Part shown: in pieces, positions 1 to 8,207 of the stretch | How positions within the stretch are numbered: position 1 is the first letter of the stretch | Layout: each line of letters opens with the position of its first letter | NCBI GenBank assembly: GCA_026987025.1 | Contig: JALSNJ010000026.1 | Span: 248,001-312,000 of the forward strand | Length of the DNA stretch: 64,000 bases | Reading direction: 5' to 3' | Origin: Candidatus Aminicenantota bacterium | GTDB taxonomy: Bacteria; Acidobacteriota; Aminicenantia; S016-38 | Translations under genes and position numbers: made by a program | Notes under the pieces: generated by a model | Databases searched by the model: none | What the model was told of the DNA's origin: nothing | The model's input: only the letters and a program-made list of their open reading frames with translations

Positions 1-1570
1 TGAGTACGAACCTGCCCTCCCTTTCGTCCACCCTGAAGGCCTGGCGGATGAGTCCCTTCTCCCCTGCGGCCCAGACCTCGGAAACCTTCCTCAGGGGATC
101 CGTTAGCATCAGGGCCAGCAAGGTATATCCTCCCTTCTGTCGGTTCTCCTCCAGAGCCTTCTTTATCTCCCCTTCCCTATCATAAAGGGGGGAAAAATCT
201 GGGATTATAACCTGTCCTATTCCCACCTTCTTCTTCCCGAAATTATACTCCTTGAAATCCCTGAATATGATCTCCTCAGGAGAAAGGCCCTCTAAGTCCG
301 AGGCCGCCTTCAGTAGCTGTTGGGCCAGTGTGGAGATGTCTATTTTTAGGAGGGAGGCGAGCCTTCTGGCCACCCTCCTGTCCTTGGATGTTGTGGTGGA
401 GAGGGTCAGGTTCATGGTATCGGATATTATCCCGGCCAGCAGAACTCCGGCGATTTCCCGGGGCATGGCAACCCTCCTCTGGGCAAAGAAATCCGCCACT
501 ATGGTGGATGTGCTTCCTATGGGCTCCACATAGAAGTAAATGGGCTTCAGGGTGGAAATCTCCCCTATCCTGTGATGGTCTATAACCTCCAGTATGTCCG
601 CCTCCTCTATTCCATCCGCCGCCTGGGAGGCCTCGTTGTGGTCCACCAGAATGACCTTCTTGGCTTTCAGATTTATGAGGTCGGTTCTGGTGACCACCCC
701 CACCAGCCTCCCGTCGTAGTCCAGGGCAAGAACCCCCCTCATCCTGGAGGTGAGAACCTTATCCTTTATCTCCTCCATGGGTTCGTCCAGGAAGGCCGTG
801 GGGAAGTCCCGCTTCATCAGGGAGGAGGCTGGCCTGGAAAGCTCTATCAACTTGGCGGTGGTAAGGGTATCGTAGCGGGTGGTGAGAACAAGGACTCCCC
901 TTTCCTTGGCCTCCTGAAGGAGGTCCTGGGGAGGGTTAACCCCCCCGGTAAATATCACGGCGGCGATGGGTATGGAAAGGGCTGCCTTAACTATGTCAAA
1001 ACGGTCCCCCACCAGAAGGATGTCCTTCCTTCCCATGGATTTAAGCAGGGTCTCTGGCTTCCTGGCCCCCACGAAGATCCTTCCCTCCAGGGTCTTCCTC
1101 CTGCGGGAGTTGGAGAGCACCTTACCCTCAAGCACCCTGCAAAGAAGCATAACCTCCACGGGATTGGAAGCCAGGTCCCTCCTTCCCAGCCCTTCCACCA
1201 GCTCTCTGGCCACCTTGGCCTGAGTGACTATGCCTAAGGGTTTTCCCTCCTCGTCCACCAAGGGGATAAGCCGGATCTCATGCTCCTTCATAAGGTCCAC
1301 CACCTCCTTGACGGAGGCAGCAGGGGAAGAGCTCACCGGGGGCTTGAGCTCCAGGTCCCTGAGCCTGAGCCTTAGGGTTTCCACCAGCTCCGGCTCCTCC
1401 ACCTGGAACTTTTCCAGAATGAAGCGGGTCTCGGAATTCAACTCTCCGGCCCGGGCGGGGACATAAAGGTTTTTCCTGTCAACGCTGTTTTTGAAAAAGG
1501 CGTAGCCTATGGCCGAACAGACCGAATCCGAATCCGGATTTTTATGCCCTATTACTATTACCCTCTCCAT
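1..1570 (-). CDS. ppaC: Manganese-dependent inorganic pyrophosphatase, family II with CBS and DRTGG domains (3' end beyond window)
   Basis: Hydrolyses pyrophosphate to two phosphates in the cytoplasm. Reading from the ATG at 1570 the frame stays open to base 1, so only the last few residues are missing. The N-terminal metal-binding motif GHKNPDSDS is at residues 8-16, and further metal-site motifs DHN (310-312) and DHH (331-333) follow. The roughly 200 residues between these motifs hold two CBS-like segments around a DRTGG-like domain, as in nucleotide-regulated family II enzymes (AMP/ADP and diadenosine polyphosphates are the known ligands of that subfamily). The C-terminal part is the DHHA2 domain. 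It begins one base after the acyl-CoA ligase stop, and removing the pyrophosphate made by that enzyme is a sensible reason for the pairing. Confidence 0.93.
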   Translation of the reverse strand, partial: MERVIVIGHKNPDSDSVCSAIGYAFFKNSVDRKNLYVPARAGELNSETRFILEKFQVEEPELVETLRLRLRDLELKPPVSSSPAASVKEVVDLMKEHEIRLIPLVDEEGKPLGIVTQAKVARELVEGLGRRDLASNPVEVMLLCRVLEGKVLSNSRRRKTLEGRIFVGARKPETLLKSMGRKDILLVGDRFDIVKAALSIPIAAVIFTGGVNPPQDLLQEAKERGVLVLTTRYDTLTTAKLIELSRPASSLMKRDFPTAFLDEPMEEIKDKVLTSRMRGVLALDYDGRLVGVVTRTDLINLKAKKVILVDHNEASQAADGIEEADILEVIDHHRIGEISTLKPIYFYVEPIGSTSTIVADFFAQRRVAMPREIAGVLLAGIISDTMNLTLSTTTSKDRRVARRLASLLKIDISTLAQQLLKAASDLEGLSPEEIIFRDFKEYNFGKKKVGIGQVIIPDFSPLYDREGEIKKALEENRQKGGYTLLALMLTDPLRKVSEVWAAGEKGLIRQAFRVDEREGRFVL

Positions 1571-1571
1571 T

Positions 1572-3311
1572 TCACTTTTTCTTTTCCTTCATAAGGGGTA
1601 TGCTCTTCTCTTCAAATAGATACCTTTTTATCTTTCTGGTGGTGGTCTTGGGGAATTCCTCGTCCCTGAGGCGGAACCTCTTGGGCTTTTTATAGTCCGC
1701 CAGCTGGGCGGAATACCTGTTTATTTCCTCCCCTATAAGTTTCTCTATTTCCTCCTCCGTGGGATTGGTTATCCCCCTTTCCCTGAAATAGGCGTCCACC
1801 TCTTCAAAGTTGGGATAAACTATGGCCTGAACCTCCTCGGCCCCGGTTACCGGATTGGCCCCCCTTACCACCAGCACTTCCTCTATAAAGGGAGACTGAA
1901 GTAAAACCTCCTCCACCTCTTCGGGAAAGATGTTCTTCCCTCCGGCGGTGACTATAACGGATTTTTTCCTTCCGGTTATGTAGAGGAAACCGTCCTTGTC
2001 AAGATAACCCACATCTCCGGTGAGGAACCATCCGTCCTCGGTAAAAACCTCAGCCGTGGCCTTAGGGTTCTTATAATAACCGGGCATAACATTGGGCCCC
2101 CTGGCGGCTATTTCCCCTATCCCCTCGGGGTCAGGGTCCATTATTCTTATCTCCACATAGGGAAGGGGAAGGCCCGCGGAGGCGTTCCTGGGGCAGCAGG
2201 GAGGATTCACTGTAAGGACGGGGGCAGTTTCGGAAAGGCCGTATCCCTGGAGGATGGGAAAGCCCAGCTCCTCAAGCCCCTGGGAAACCCAGCGGGGAAG
2301 AGCAGCTCCCCCGGATACGAGGAACCGCAGTTCATCAAAACCCAGCTTTGAAAGGATGGGCCTGAAGATTTTCCTGGCCCTATCCCTTCCCAGGATAGGT
2401 CTCATCCCCCTGTGAAGCCCCTTCATCAACCCCACCATACCCTTCTTCAGGGAGGATTTCTTAAGGTCGCTCCTTATACGCAGGAGAAACTTCTCCAGAA
2501 GGAGGGGGACCGTGGTCATGAGGGTAGGCCTGGTATCCCTGAGGTCCTCTATCATTTCGGTGGGCTTCAGGGAACGGGCAAGGGTTATGGACACCCCCAC
2601 AGAGAGGGGGAAGATCATACCCGCGGTGGCCTCAAATACATGGTGGAGGGGGAGGTAGGAAAAGCTCCTGTCGTTTTCGTCTATGTAAATTATCTGGTAT
2701 ATGGCATCCACATTGGAGGATATGTTCTTGTGGGTAAGCATAACCCCCTTGGAAGTTCCGGTGGTACCCGAAGTATAGAGAATAACCGCCAGGTCCTCCA
2801 GCCCCAAGGGAGCCAGAGCAATTCCCTCCTTGTATTCCTCCAGCACCTTGTCAAGGACAAGCTCCCCGTTGACTTCGTCCATAACTATCACCTTTTTCAA
2901 GGAGCCCACCCTGTCCCTTATCTCCTGGATATCCGCAAGCTTGGAGCCTGAGACGAAGACCATTTCCACCTCAGCGTCGTTTAGGATGTGGAGGTATTCA
3001 GGGGGTTTGAGCCTGGCATCCAGGGGAACCACAGTGGCCCCTGCCCACTGTACGGCAAAATAACAAAGAACCCACTCCGGCCTGTTCTCCCCCAGAACGG
3101 AGATCTTGGAGCCCTTACCGAGGCCGCTGGCTTTTATAAAGGCCGCAAGCCGGGAGACTTTTTCAAGGAGCTCCCCGTAAGTATAGCCGAACCACTTCTT
3201 CTTCCTTCTTATTCTTACAGCGGATTTTTCGGGAAATTTTTCCGCTGTCCTCTTCAAATATTCAGGGATGGGAAACCAACCCCTGGGGGGTCTAACCCTT
3301 GGAAATTCCAT
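1572..3311 (-). CDS. Long-chain fatty acid--CoA ligase (AMP-forming)
   Basis: ANL-superfamily adenylating enzyme of 579 residues that would activate a fatty acid with ATP and CoA, releasing AMP and pyrophosphate. The phosphate-binding motif YTSGTTGTSKG lies at about residues 179-189. The YGLSE adenine motif, the TGDVGYLDKDG hinge segment and a GRKKSVIVTAGGKNIFPEEVE-type loop follow in the usual order. The very C terminus is lysine-rich. The downstream pyrophosphatase starts 1 base after its stop, so the two are probably co-translated. A second, shorter ligase of the same superfamily lies at 38247-39737. Substrate chain length cannot be read from the sequence. Confidence 0.9.
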   Translation of the reverse strand: MEFPRVRPPRGWFPIPEYLKRTAEKFPEKSAVRIRRKKKWFGYTYGELLEKVSRLAAFIKASGLGKGSKISVLGENRPEWVLCYFAVQWAGATVVPLDARLKPPEYLHILNDAEVEMVFVSGSKLADIQEIRDRVGSLKKVIVMDEVNGELVLDKVLEEYKEGIALAPLGLEDLAVILYTSGTTGTSKGVMLTHKNISSNVDAIYQIIYIDENDRSFSYLPLHHVFEATAGMIFPLSVGVSITLARSLKPTEMIEDLRDTRPTLMTTVPLLLEKFLLRIRSDLKKSSLKKGMVGLMKGLHRGMRPILGRDRARKIFRPILSKLGFDELRFLVSGGAALPRWVSQGLEELGFPILQGYGLSETAPVLTVNPPCCPRNASAGLPLPYVEIRIMDPDPEGIGEIAARGPNVMPGYYKNPKATAEVFTEDGWFLTGDVGYLDKDGFLYITGRKKSVIVTAGGKNIFPEEVEEVLLQSPFIEEVLVVRGANPVTGAEEVQAIVYPNFEEVDAYFRERGITNPTEEEIEKLIGEEINRYSAQLADYKKPKRFRLRDEEFPKTTTRKIKRYLFEEKSIPLMKEKKK

Positions 3312-3323
3312 GCCTTCCTCCTT

Positions 3324-4463
3324 TTAATATATTAGTGCAGCAAAACTAACCGCCGAGGTCCCATCGGGCTCCATGGCGTTAAAATATCCCAGGAGTTTGC
3401 CCTTGCTCCTCACCGATTTTAAGAATACACAAATTGCGCCGGTTCCGCAAACCTTAGTGGCGTTTTTGTGGGGAAAGAAGGACCTCAGGAAGCCGTCGCC
3501 GTCCCCTTCCTCCATTTTCCTGAGGATTATCCGGTCAAAGGCCTCCACCTGGGGGAAAAGCTCCTGAGCCCTTTGCTTATCGCCGAAGCTCAAGCCGTAG
3601 TGGCTGAGGTCCGCCGCCGCCACAAGTATGTGGCCTGCCCTGCTCATCTCATTCAATAGAGAAAAAAGAGGGGAGAATTCCTCCCCCGGAAGGGCACCCT
3701 CCGCAATTTCCTTGGAAAAGCTGGGAACCAGAAGCCCCACCATTTTAAAATTCGTAAGGGCCCTTAAATAGCTTACATTTAGCTCTATGGAGTGCTCAAA
3801 ATAATGGGCCACCTCGTCCCCATAGGGGTCTTCAAGGACCTGTTCTATGGCCTTTACAGCCTCCCGGTCCGGCTCCACAGGTCCCCAGGGAGTCATGTAT
3901 CCCTTGGAAGCAAGTATAAACTTATCCCTGAAGGGGGTATGGTTAACCCCCAGAAAAACCAGGGTCTTTTCCCCCAGCTCCCTCCATCCTCCGTAGGCCA
4001 GGGCATAGCCTCTCCTTCCCCTTTCGTAATCAATGTGGGGTGAAATTATCCCCCAATGCGGAGCTTCCCCCGGGGGGGTTTCCTTTTTAATCCTTTGTTT
4101 CAGAGCTTCAAAATCTCCGTAGGATTTCCTCAGGGAGCGGAAAGGAACATAGGGGGAGGCCCTAAACTCCTCTTCCACCTCCTGCATTTTTCTCATATAA
4201 ACTTCGTCCTCCAGAAGGTAGTTCTCGCTAAGGTTTTTTAGTATCCCCCTCAGGTCTTCGCTGAAGAGCATCTCCCTGTAGCGCCGGAAAAATTCCTCCT
4301 TTAGAAGGAGCTCGTCCTTTTCCCCATCTAAGAAGGAAAGGATGAAAACCACAGGCTCCGGCACCACCAGCACCCGATCTGAGAGAAGGAGGGGGTCCCG
4401 GATGATGTATTCCCCCTCCCTGTAAGGTATAACCTCCACCTCCCTGAGCTTCGGAAGTCTCAT
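3324..4463 (-). CDS. MEMO1/AmmeMemoRadiSam system protein B family protein with an N-terminal extension
   Basis: Residues about 135-379 form a MEMO-like domain: SPHIDY (141-146), GVNHTP (172-177), EHSIEL (223-228), AADLSHYG and VCGTGAI carry the conserved His/Asp/Cys residues of that metal-binding fold, related to LigB-type dioxygenases. The first ~110 residues are an extra, acidic, helical-looking region (for example RYREMLFSEDLRGILKNL) not needed for the MEMO fold. In many bacteria this protein sits beside an AMMECR1 protein and a radical-SAM enzyme; neither is within this window. The reaction is unknown for the family. The start overlaps the lipid-kinase stop by 4 bases and the stop is 12 bases before the acyl-CoA ligase. 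Confidence 0.85.
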   Translation of the reverse strand: MRLPKLREVEVIPYREGEYIIRDPLLLSDRVLVVPEPVVFILSFLDGEKDELLLKEEFFRRYREMLFSEDLRGILKNLSENYLLEDEVYMRKMQEVEEEFRASPYVPFRSLRKSYGDFEALKQRIKKETPPGEAPHWGIISPHIDYERGRRGYALAYGGWRELGEKTLVFLGVNHTPFRDKFILASKGYMTPWGPVEPDREAVKAIEQVLEDPYGDEVAHYFEHSIELNVSYLRALTNFKMVGLLVPSFSKEIAEGALPGEEFSPLFSLLNEMSRAGHILVAAADLSHYGLSFGDKQRAQELFPQVEAFDRIILRKMEEGDGDGFLRSFFPHKNATKVCGTGAICVFLKSVRSKGKLLGYFNAMEPDGTSAVSFAALIY

Positions 4464-5338
4464 ACAACCATCCTCAGAAGTCCTGGTCTTATTTTAAGGG
4501 AAACCTCACTGGCTCTGAAAATTTCTCCGTCGTATTCCCCAAATTGAAGCTCTGTCCTTATTCTCACCTCCTTTCCCCTGAAATGGAGAACCTTGGGATG
4601 GGATAAAAGGCTACCCAAGTAAAGCCTCGGAAGACTGAGTAAAAACTCACCGGGGGAGAGGGAACCTATGGCCACCACATCCAGGAGGCCGTCGGAGGGG
4701 CTGGCAGAAGGGGCTATTCTCATTCCCCCTCCGAAGACGGACCCGTTGGCCACCGCCACCGTTAAAAATTCTCCGGAAAAACTCTCCCCATCCACCTCCA
4801 CCTCGTAATACTTTGGCTTATACCGGAAGAATTCCCTGAGAAGTTTAAGGGAATAAACCACCCCGCTGTGGGTTCCCTGGCTTAACCTGCTCACTATCTC
4901 CCCACCCAGTCCCAGGTCCATAACATTTACGAAGAACCTCTCACCCATGGAAACCAGGTCCACCCAGAGATTTCTGGAAAAGCTGAGAGCCTTCCTTCTT
5001 ATCCCCAGCCCCTTGGCAAAATCGTTCCCCCTGCCGGAAGGAAGAACGGAAAGACCTGCCTCAGGATTTATCGGTTTTCCCTCCTCAAAAAAACCATTGG
5101 CCACCTCGTTCAGGGTACCATCCCCTCCCACGGATATTATGTGGGTCTGCCCCTCCCTCAGCTCCTCCTTGGCTATCTCCGTGGCGTGTCTGGGCCCCTC
5201 GGTAAACCTCTCCTTTATTTCCCTGAAATAGGAAAGAAGAAAAGCCTTTAGCCTTTCCCAGCGGCGATAGGTCCTGCCGCTGGCAGAGGCCGGATTAATT
5301 ATGGCCGTAGGCCTTGGGCTTGAATGCCGCTGCGCCAA
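4460..5338 (-). CDS. Diacylglycerol/lipid kinase family protein (YegS/BmrU-like)
   Basis: Predicted ATP-dependent lipid kinase acting at the inner face of the membrane. The nucleotide-binding signature GGDGTLNEVANG is intact and is followed by LPSGRGNDFAKGLG, the second hallmark of the DAGK catalytic fold; the N terminus has the usual IINPASASGR strand-turn. A longer frame opens at GTG 5344, but that GTG lies inside a strong AGGAGGTG Shine-Dalgarno, so I place the start at TTG 5338, five bases after AGGAGG (292 residues). The gene overlaps the upstream membrane-protein gene by 44 bases and the MEMO gene by 4. The lipid substrate is not predictable. Confidence 0.87.
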   Translation of the reverse strand: MAQRHSSPRPTAIINPASASGRTYRRWERLKAFLLSYFREIKERFTEGPRHATEIAKEELREGQTHIISVGGDGTLNEVANGFFEEGKPINPEAGLSVLPSGRGNDFAKGLGIRRKALSFSRNLWVDLVSMGERFFVNVMDLGLGGEIVSRLSQGTHSGVVYSLKLLREFFRYKPKYYEVEVDGESFSGEFLTVAVANGSVFGGGMRIAPSASPSDGLLDVVAIGSLSPGEFLLSLPRLYLGSLLSHPKVLHFRGKEVRIRTELQFGEYDGEIFRASEVSLKIRPGLLRMVV

Positions 5339-5747
5339 GGGCACCTCCTATGGAAGCAAAGAGGGAAAAAATAACTATCCTTATAAGAAGGGTGGAAGCG
5401 AATCCCCTGGGGGTAAAATAGCTCTGATAATTGAGAAGGGGGGATGCTTCCGCACCATAAGCTTCTAAAATCTTCAGGATCAAATCCCTGGACCAATAGG
5501 CAAAAACCATGTCAAGGACCGTGGCCAGCAGGGAGGAGACCAGCCCTGCCATGGCCCCCACCATCATTCCGTCTGCGGAGCTGATTCTATCCCCGCGCCT
5601 CCTCTGATACAGATAGGAAGCTAAAACCCCTCCTCCCACTATCCAAAGGCAACAAAGGCAGTTTCCGAGACTAAAAAGGGGAAATCCGCTTAGAAAACCG
5701 CTGGCAAGGCCGGCCCAGAGGGCAGGCATATACATATCTTCCTTCAT
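5295..5747 (-). CDS. Small integral membrane protein of unknown function
   Basis: 150 residues with about four hydrophobic segments (roughly 8-28, 32-48, 65-85 and 118-140). A GNCLCCLWIVGGG motif sits at the second segment, and three Cys so close to a membrane face are unusual. I do not recognise the family with confidence. It overlaps the DUF2085 gene by 4 bases upstream and the lipid-kinase gene downstream, so it is almost certainly translated from the same transcript. Its position in an operon of membrane redox proteins suggests an envelope role, but that is inference only. Confidence 0.7.
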   Translation of the reverse strand: MKEDMYMPALWAGLASGFLSGFPLFSLGNCLCCLWIVGGGVLASYLYQRRRGDRISSADGMMVGAMAGLVSSLLATVLDMVFAYWSRDLILKILEAYGAEASPLLNYQSYFTPRGFASTLLIRIVIFSLFASIGGALGAAAFKPKAYGHN

Positions 5748-6169
5748 TTTCCCTCCTTGCTTAAATCCTCAAGACCGTAGAGCAAACCCATGCCTAAGAG
5801 AAACCCGGGCCACAGGCCAGTGAAAAATCTCTCCCAGTTGGAGGAAAAACCCATGATTTTTTCCAAAAATTTCCCTAAAATTAGAGGGGATACAAGGAGC
5901 AGGATTGAAACTGGCCCCAGGGAAGGCCTGAACCGGAAGGAGATCAGGACGAAAAGAAGGGCACCGGCATATATCCCGGTGCACCTGGAGCATACCCCCA
6001 GCTTATATCCAAAGAGGTGAAAGCTCCTGGAAGGGTCCTGATGACAGACCTGGGAATAAATCCGATAAAGAAAGGAGGGATCTCCTCCGGCGGCCTTGAG
6101 GGCCGGAGCCGATAGAATACCTCCCCACCAGACCGAAAGGAAAACTAAGGAAAGGATTTTGCCCTTCAT
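5744..6169 (-). CDS. DUF2085 family membrane protein
   Basis: 141 residues with a cleavable-looking or first transmembrane segment, then the family motif CHQDPSRSFHLFG and SRCTGIYAG: conserved Cys/His in a short loop followed by hydrophobic helices. DUF2085 proteins have no known function; the Cys/His pattern suggests metal or redox chemistry at the membrane. There is no good Shine-Dalgarno. A TAAAAT hexamer lies 8 bases upstream of the ATG (6178-6183), so an extra promoter within the operon is possible. The stop overlaps the next gene by 4 bases. Confidence 0.8.
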   Translation of the reverse strand: MKGKILSLVFLSVWWGGILSAPALKAAGGDPSFLYRIYSQVCHQDPSRSFHLFGYKLGVCSRCTGIYAGALLFVLISFRFRPSLGPVSILLLVSPLILGKFLEKIMGFSSNWERFFTGLWPGFLLGMGLLYGLEDLSKEGK

Positions 6170-6202
6170 TTAATTAGATTTTAGGAGGAGAGGGGAGGAA
6201 AA

Positions 6203-7189
6203 TCAACGGTTTCCAGGGAAAACCTCCTCCAACTTCCCCAGGGAATTTATGAGAACTGCCCTCACGGAAGCCTCCCTTGCAATTTTCTTCCCCAGGACAG
6301 GGCCGGCCACGAAGATGGCGGTGGCCAGAGCATCCGCCTCCATGCAGGTCCTGGAGACCACGGTGACGCTCTGAAATCCCCTGGCAGGATAACCGGTCCT
6401 GGGGTCCAGCAGGTGATGGTACCTTATCCCATCCTTTTCAAAGAAGTTCTCATAGTCCCCGGAGGTGGCCACCGCAGCGTCTTTAACCTCCAGAACCTTC
6501 ACTATACCCGGCCCCCGGGGATTCTTGATCCCTATCCTCCAGGGCGCCCCTCCGGGCTTGGTGCCTATGACCCTGATGTCCCCCCCGGCATCTATGAGGG
6601 CCGAGCGTATCCCCTTCTGCAAAAGCACCCGGGCCCCCCTGTCCACGGCATAGCCCTTGGCAAAACCTGAAAAATCCAGAACCACCCCCCGGGAGGCCAT
6701 TTTCTCTCCCTCCCACCTCAGTTTCTCCAACCCTACGAAACTCAGGACCCTCCTTATCTCCTGGGGGGAAGGGAGATGGGGTTTTTCGTTGAAGCCCCAC
6801 AGGAGTTTGAGGCGCCCCACCGTAGGATCAAAGGCCCCCCGGGAAAGCCTCCATATCTCCTTGGCAAAATCCAGGAGACCCAGGGTTTCCCGGTCTAAGG
6901 AGACCTCCCCCCGGTTTAACTTGGATATGTAGCTGTTTTTACTCTCCAGGCTGTATTTCTCTGAAATTCTCTTTACCTCGGAGAAGAATTCTTCCAGAAC
7001 CCCCGGCGGAACGGAGCCATATACCTTCACAGTAACATAGGTTCCCAGCAGAAAACGGGTCCGAACCAGGGGTTCGGGCACCCGGTTTCTATGCCCACAA
7101 TTCAGAAGAAAAAGGGGAAGTAAAATTAAAAGGAGACCCCGTCCAGTCCGCTTCCTTCTATGGATACTATAACCCGATTGGGAATGCAT
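6203..7189 (-). CDS. apbE: FAD:protein FMN transferase (flavinylation of Rnf subunits)
   Basis: Transfers FMN from FAD to a Thr of target proteins on the outer side of the membrane. The N terminus is a basic region followed by LLLILLPLFLLNCG, a lipobox (Cys about residue 31), so this is a lipoprotein. Family motifs seen: GTYVTVKVYG, DPTVGRL, LDFSGFAKGYAVD, DAGGDIRV, TSGDYENFF, HHLLDPRTGYPA and EADALATAIF. Targets are very likely RnfG (SGAT) and RnfD of the same gene run. The ATG is 64 bases inside the NusG-domain gene and no later ATG, GTG or TTG precedes the signal peptide, so the long overlap seems real. Confidence 0.93.
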   Translation of the reverse strand: MHSQSGYSIHRRKRTGRGLLLILLPLFLLNCGHRNRVPEPLVRTRFLLGTYVTVKVYGSVPPGVLEEFFSEVKRISEKYSLESKNSYISKLNRGEVSLDRETLGLLDFAKEIWRLSRGAFDPTVGRLKLLWGFNEKPHLPSPQEIRRVLSFVGLEKLRWEGEKMASRGVVLDFSGFAKGYAVDRGARVLLQKGIRSALIDAGGDIRVIGTKPGGAPWRIGIKNPRGPGIVKVLEVKDAAVATSGDYENFFEKDGIRYHHLLDPRTGYPARGFQSVTVVSRTCMEADALATAIFVAGPVLGKKIAREASVRAVLINSLGKLEEVFPGNR

Positions 7190-7791
7190 ACTATCTTCTC
7201 ATGGGGGGAGGATATAAAGCCGGTTTTCACGCAAATTTTCTTTTTGCAGGAGCTCTCCACTGCCCTTATCTTGCCGCGGCTTACCTCCAGGGTCATCTTC
7301 CCCTCCCGGCCCATCACCTCGTATTGCCCGTCCCGGCTAAGGTCTATTTCCATGGCCCTCCTCCCCTCCACTTCCACCACAGCCCTGGCTTTGCCCGAAG
7401 AAGCCCTCTCAAAAACCAGTGTAACCAGGTACCTGCCCCTGCCCTCCCTGCGGAGGAAGGAGTAAGTCCGGGAATACCTCTTTCTGGGGTCCTCTATTCC
7501 CCTCTCCCCCGTGTAAGTTATACTGGTCTCCACCTCCTGAGGAAGTTCCCGGAGAAAAACCAGGGCTCTGGTTCCGCTACCCCAGCTTCCCGAAAGGGCA
7601 AGCAAACGACGGGTTTCCTCGTCGGCGGGAATTAACCGGAGCCCCCCCATTTCCTTAGAAAGCCTTTTCAGAGCTTCCTTAGGGTTGGAGGAAGTAAATA
7701 TTATGCTGCCTTTAAGCCCCTTACCCTTTAATTTAAAGGCAGAGGCTCCCAGGGCGCCTATGGCCAGAGCGAGAAATTCGCGCCTTTTCAT
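7126..7791 (-). CDS. NusG domain II-containing exported protein
   Basis: 221 residues. The start MKRREFLALAIGALGASAF resembles a twin-arginine signal. Residues about 30-125 are a region I cannot assign, containing STYSFLRREG-like and LVTLVFERASSG strands. The C-terminal ~85 residues match NusG domain II proteins: GQYEVMGREGKMTLEVSRGKIR, then CKKKIC and IVCIPNRVIVSIEG. Stand-alone domain-II proteins are known next to Rnf, ApbE and Gx-transporter genes, and here it sits between RseC and ApbE in the Rnf gene run. It overlaps both neighbours (4 and 64 bases). The function is unknown; a role in assembling or tuning the flavoprotein complex is inference. Confidence 0.8.
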   Translation of the reverse strand: MKRREFLALAIGALGASAFKLKGKGLKGSIIFTSSNPKEALKRLSKEMGGLRLIPADEETRRLLALSGSWGSGTRALVFLRELPQEVETSITYTGERGIEDPRKRYSRTYSFLRREGRGRYLVTLVFERASSGKARAVVEVEGRRAMEIDLSRDGQYEVMGREGKMTLEVSRGKIRAVESSCKKKICVKTGFISSPHEKIVCIPNRVIVSIEGSGLDGVSF

Positions 7792-8207
7792 GTTTTCCTC
7801 CTTACTACTCTTTTTATTTCAGGGTAAAGTTCCCTGGAAGAAAATCTCCTCAACCTGGCCAGGGGAAAAACCAGGAGGGAAAAGCCTATGGCAAAAAGCC
7901 CTCCGCTGAGGGAAGGGTTTATCCCCAAGGGATTTATATAAAAGCCCAGTAGCCCTCCGGCCAAAAGGAGCAGGAGACCGGCGGCGGAAAGGAGCATAAG
8001 GTTCAGATTGAGCCGGGAGATGTTTATCTGAAATTCCACCAGATCTCCTTCCCTGGCCCCCGGAAGGTTCAGGGCCTTGAGCTTCCCTCCGCTGTTCCCT
8101 ATGCAAAGTTCTTTAAGGGCGCAGTGCTCGCACCCTTGAGGAAGGGAGGGAACCAGATAGGCAAATCCCCCTTCCACTTTCACCACAACCCCCTGTTCCA
8201 GCTTCAT
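7788..8207 (-). CDS. rseC: SoxR-reducing system RseC/MucC-like membrane protein
   Basis: 139 residues from the ATG at 8207, which overlaps the rnfB stop as ATGA; the frame extends 27 bases further upstream but that part lies inside rnfB. The N-terminal domain carries a CEHCALKELC cysteine cluster, and two transmembrane helices follow (about 65-85 and 90-112), with a basic cytoplasmic tail. RseC/MucC homologues are commonly encoded in rnf/rsx operons and take part in reducing the [2Fe-2S] cluster of SoxR in Enterobacteria. No SoxR is present in this window, so the function here may be a general Rnf accessory role. Confidence 0.82.
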   Translation of the reverse strand: MKLEQGVVVKVEGGFAYLVPSLPQGCEHCALKELCIGNSGGKLKALNLPGAREGDLVEFQINISRLNLNLMLLSAAGLLLLLAGGLLGFYINPLGINPSLSGGLFAIGFSLLVFPLARLRRFSSRELYPEIKRVVRRKT

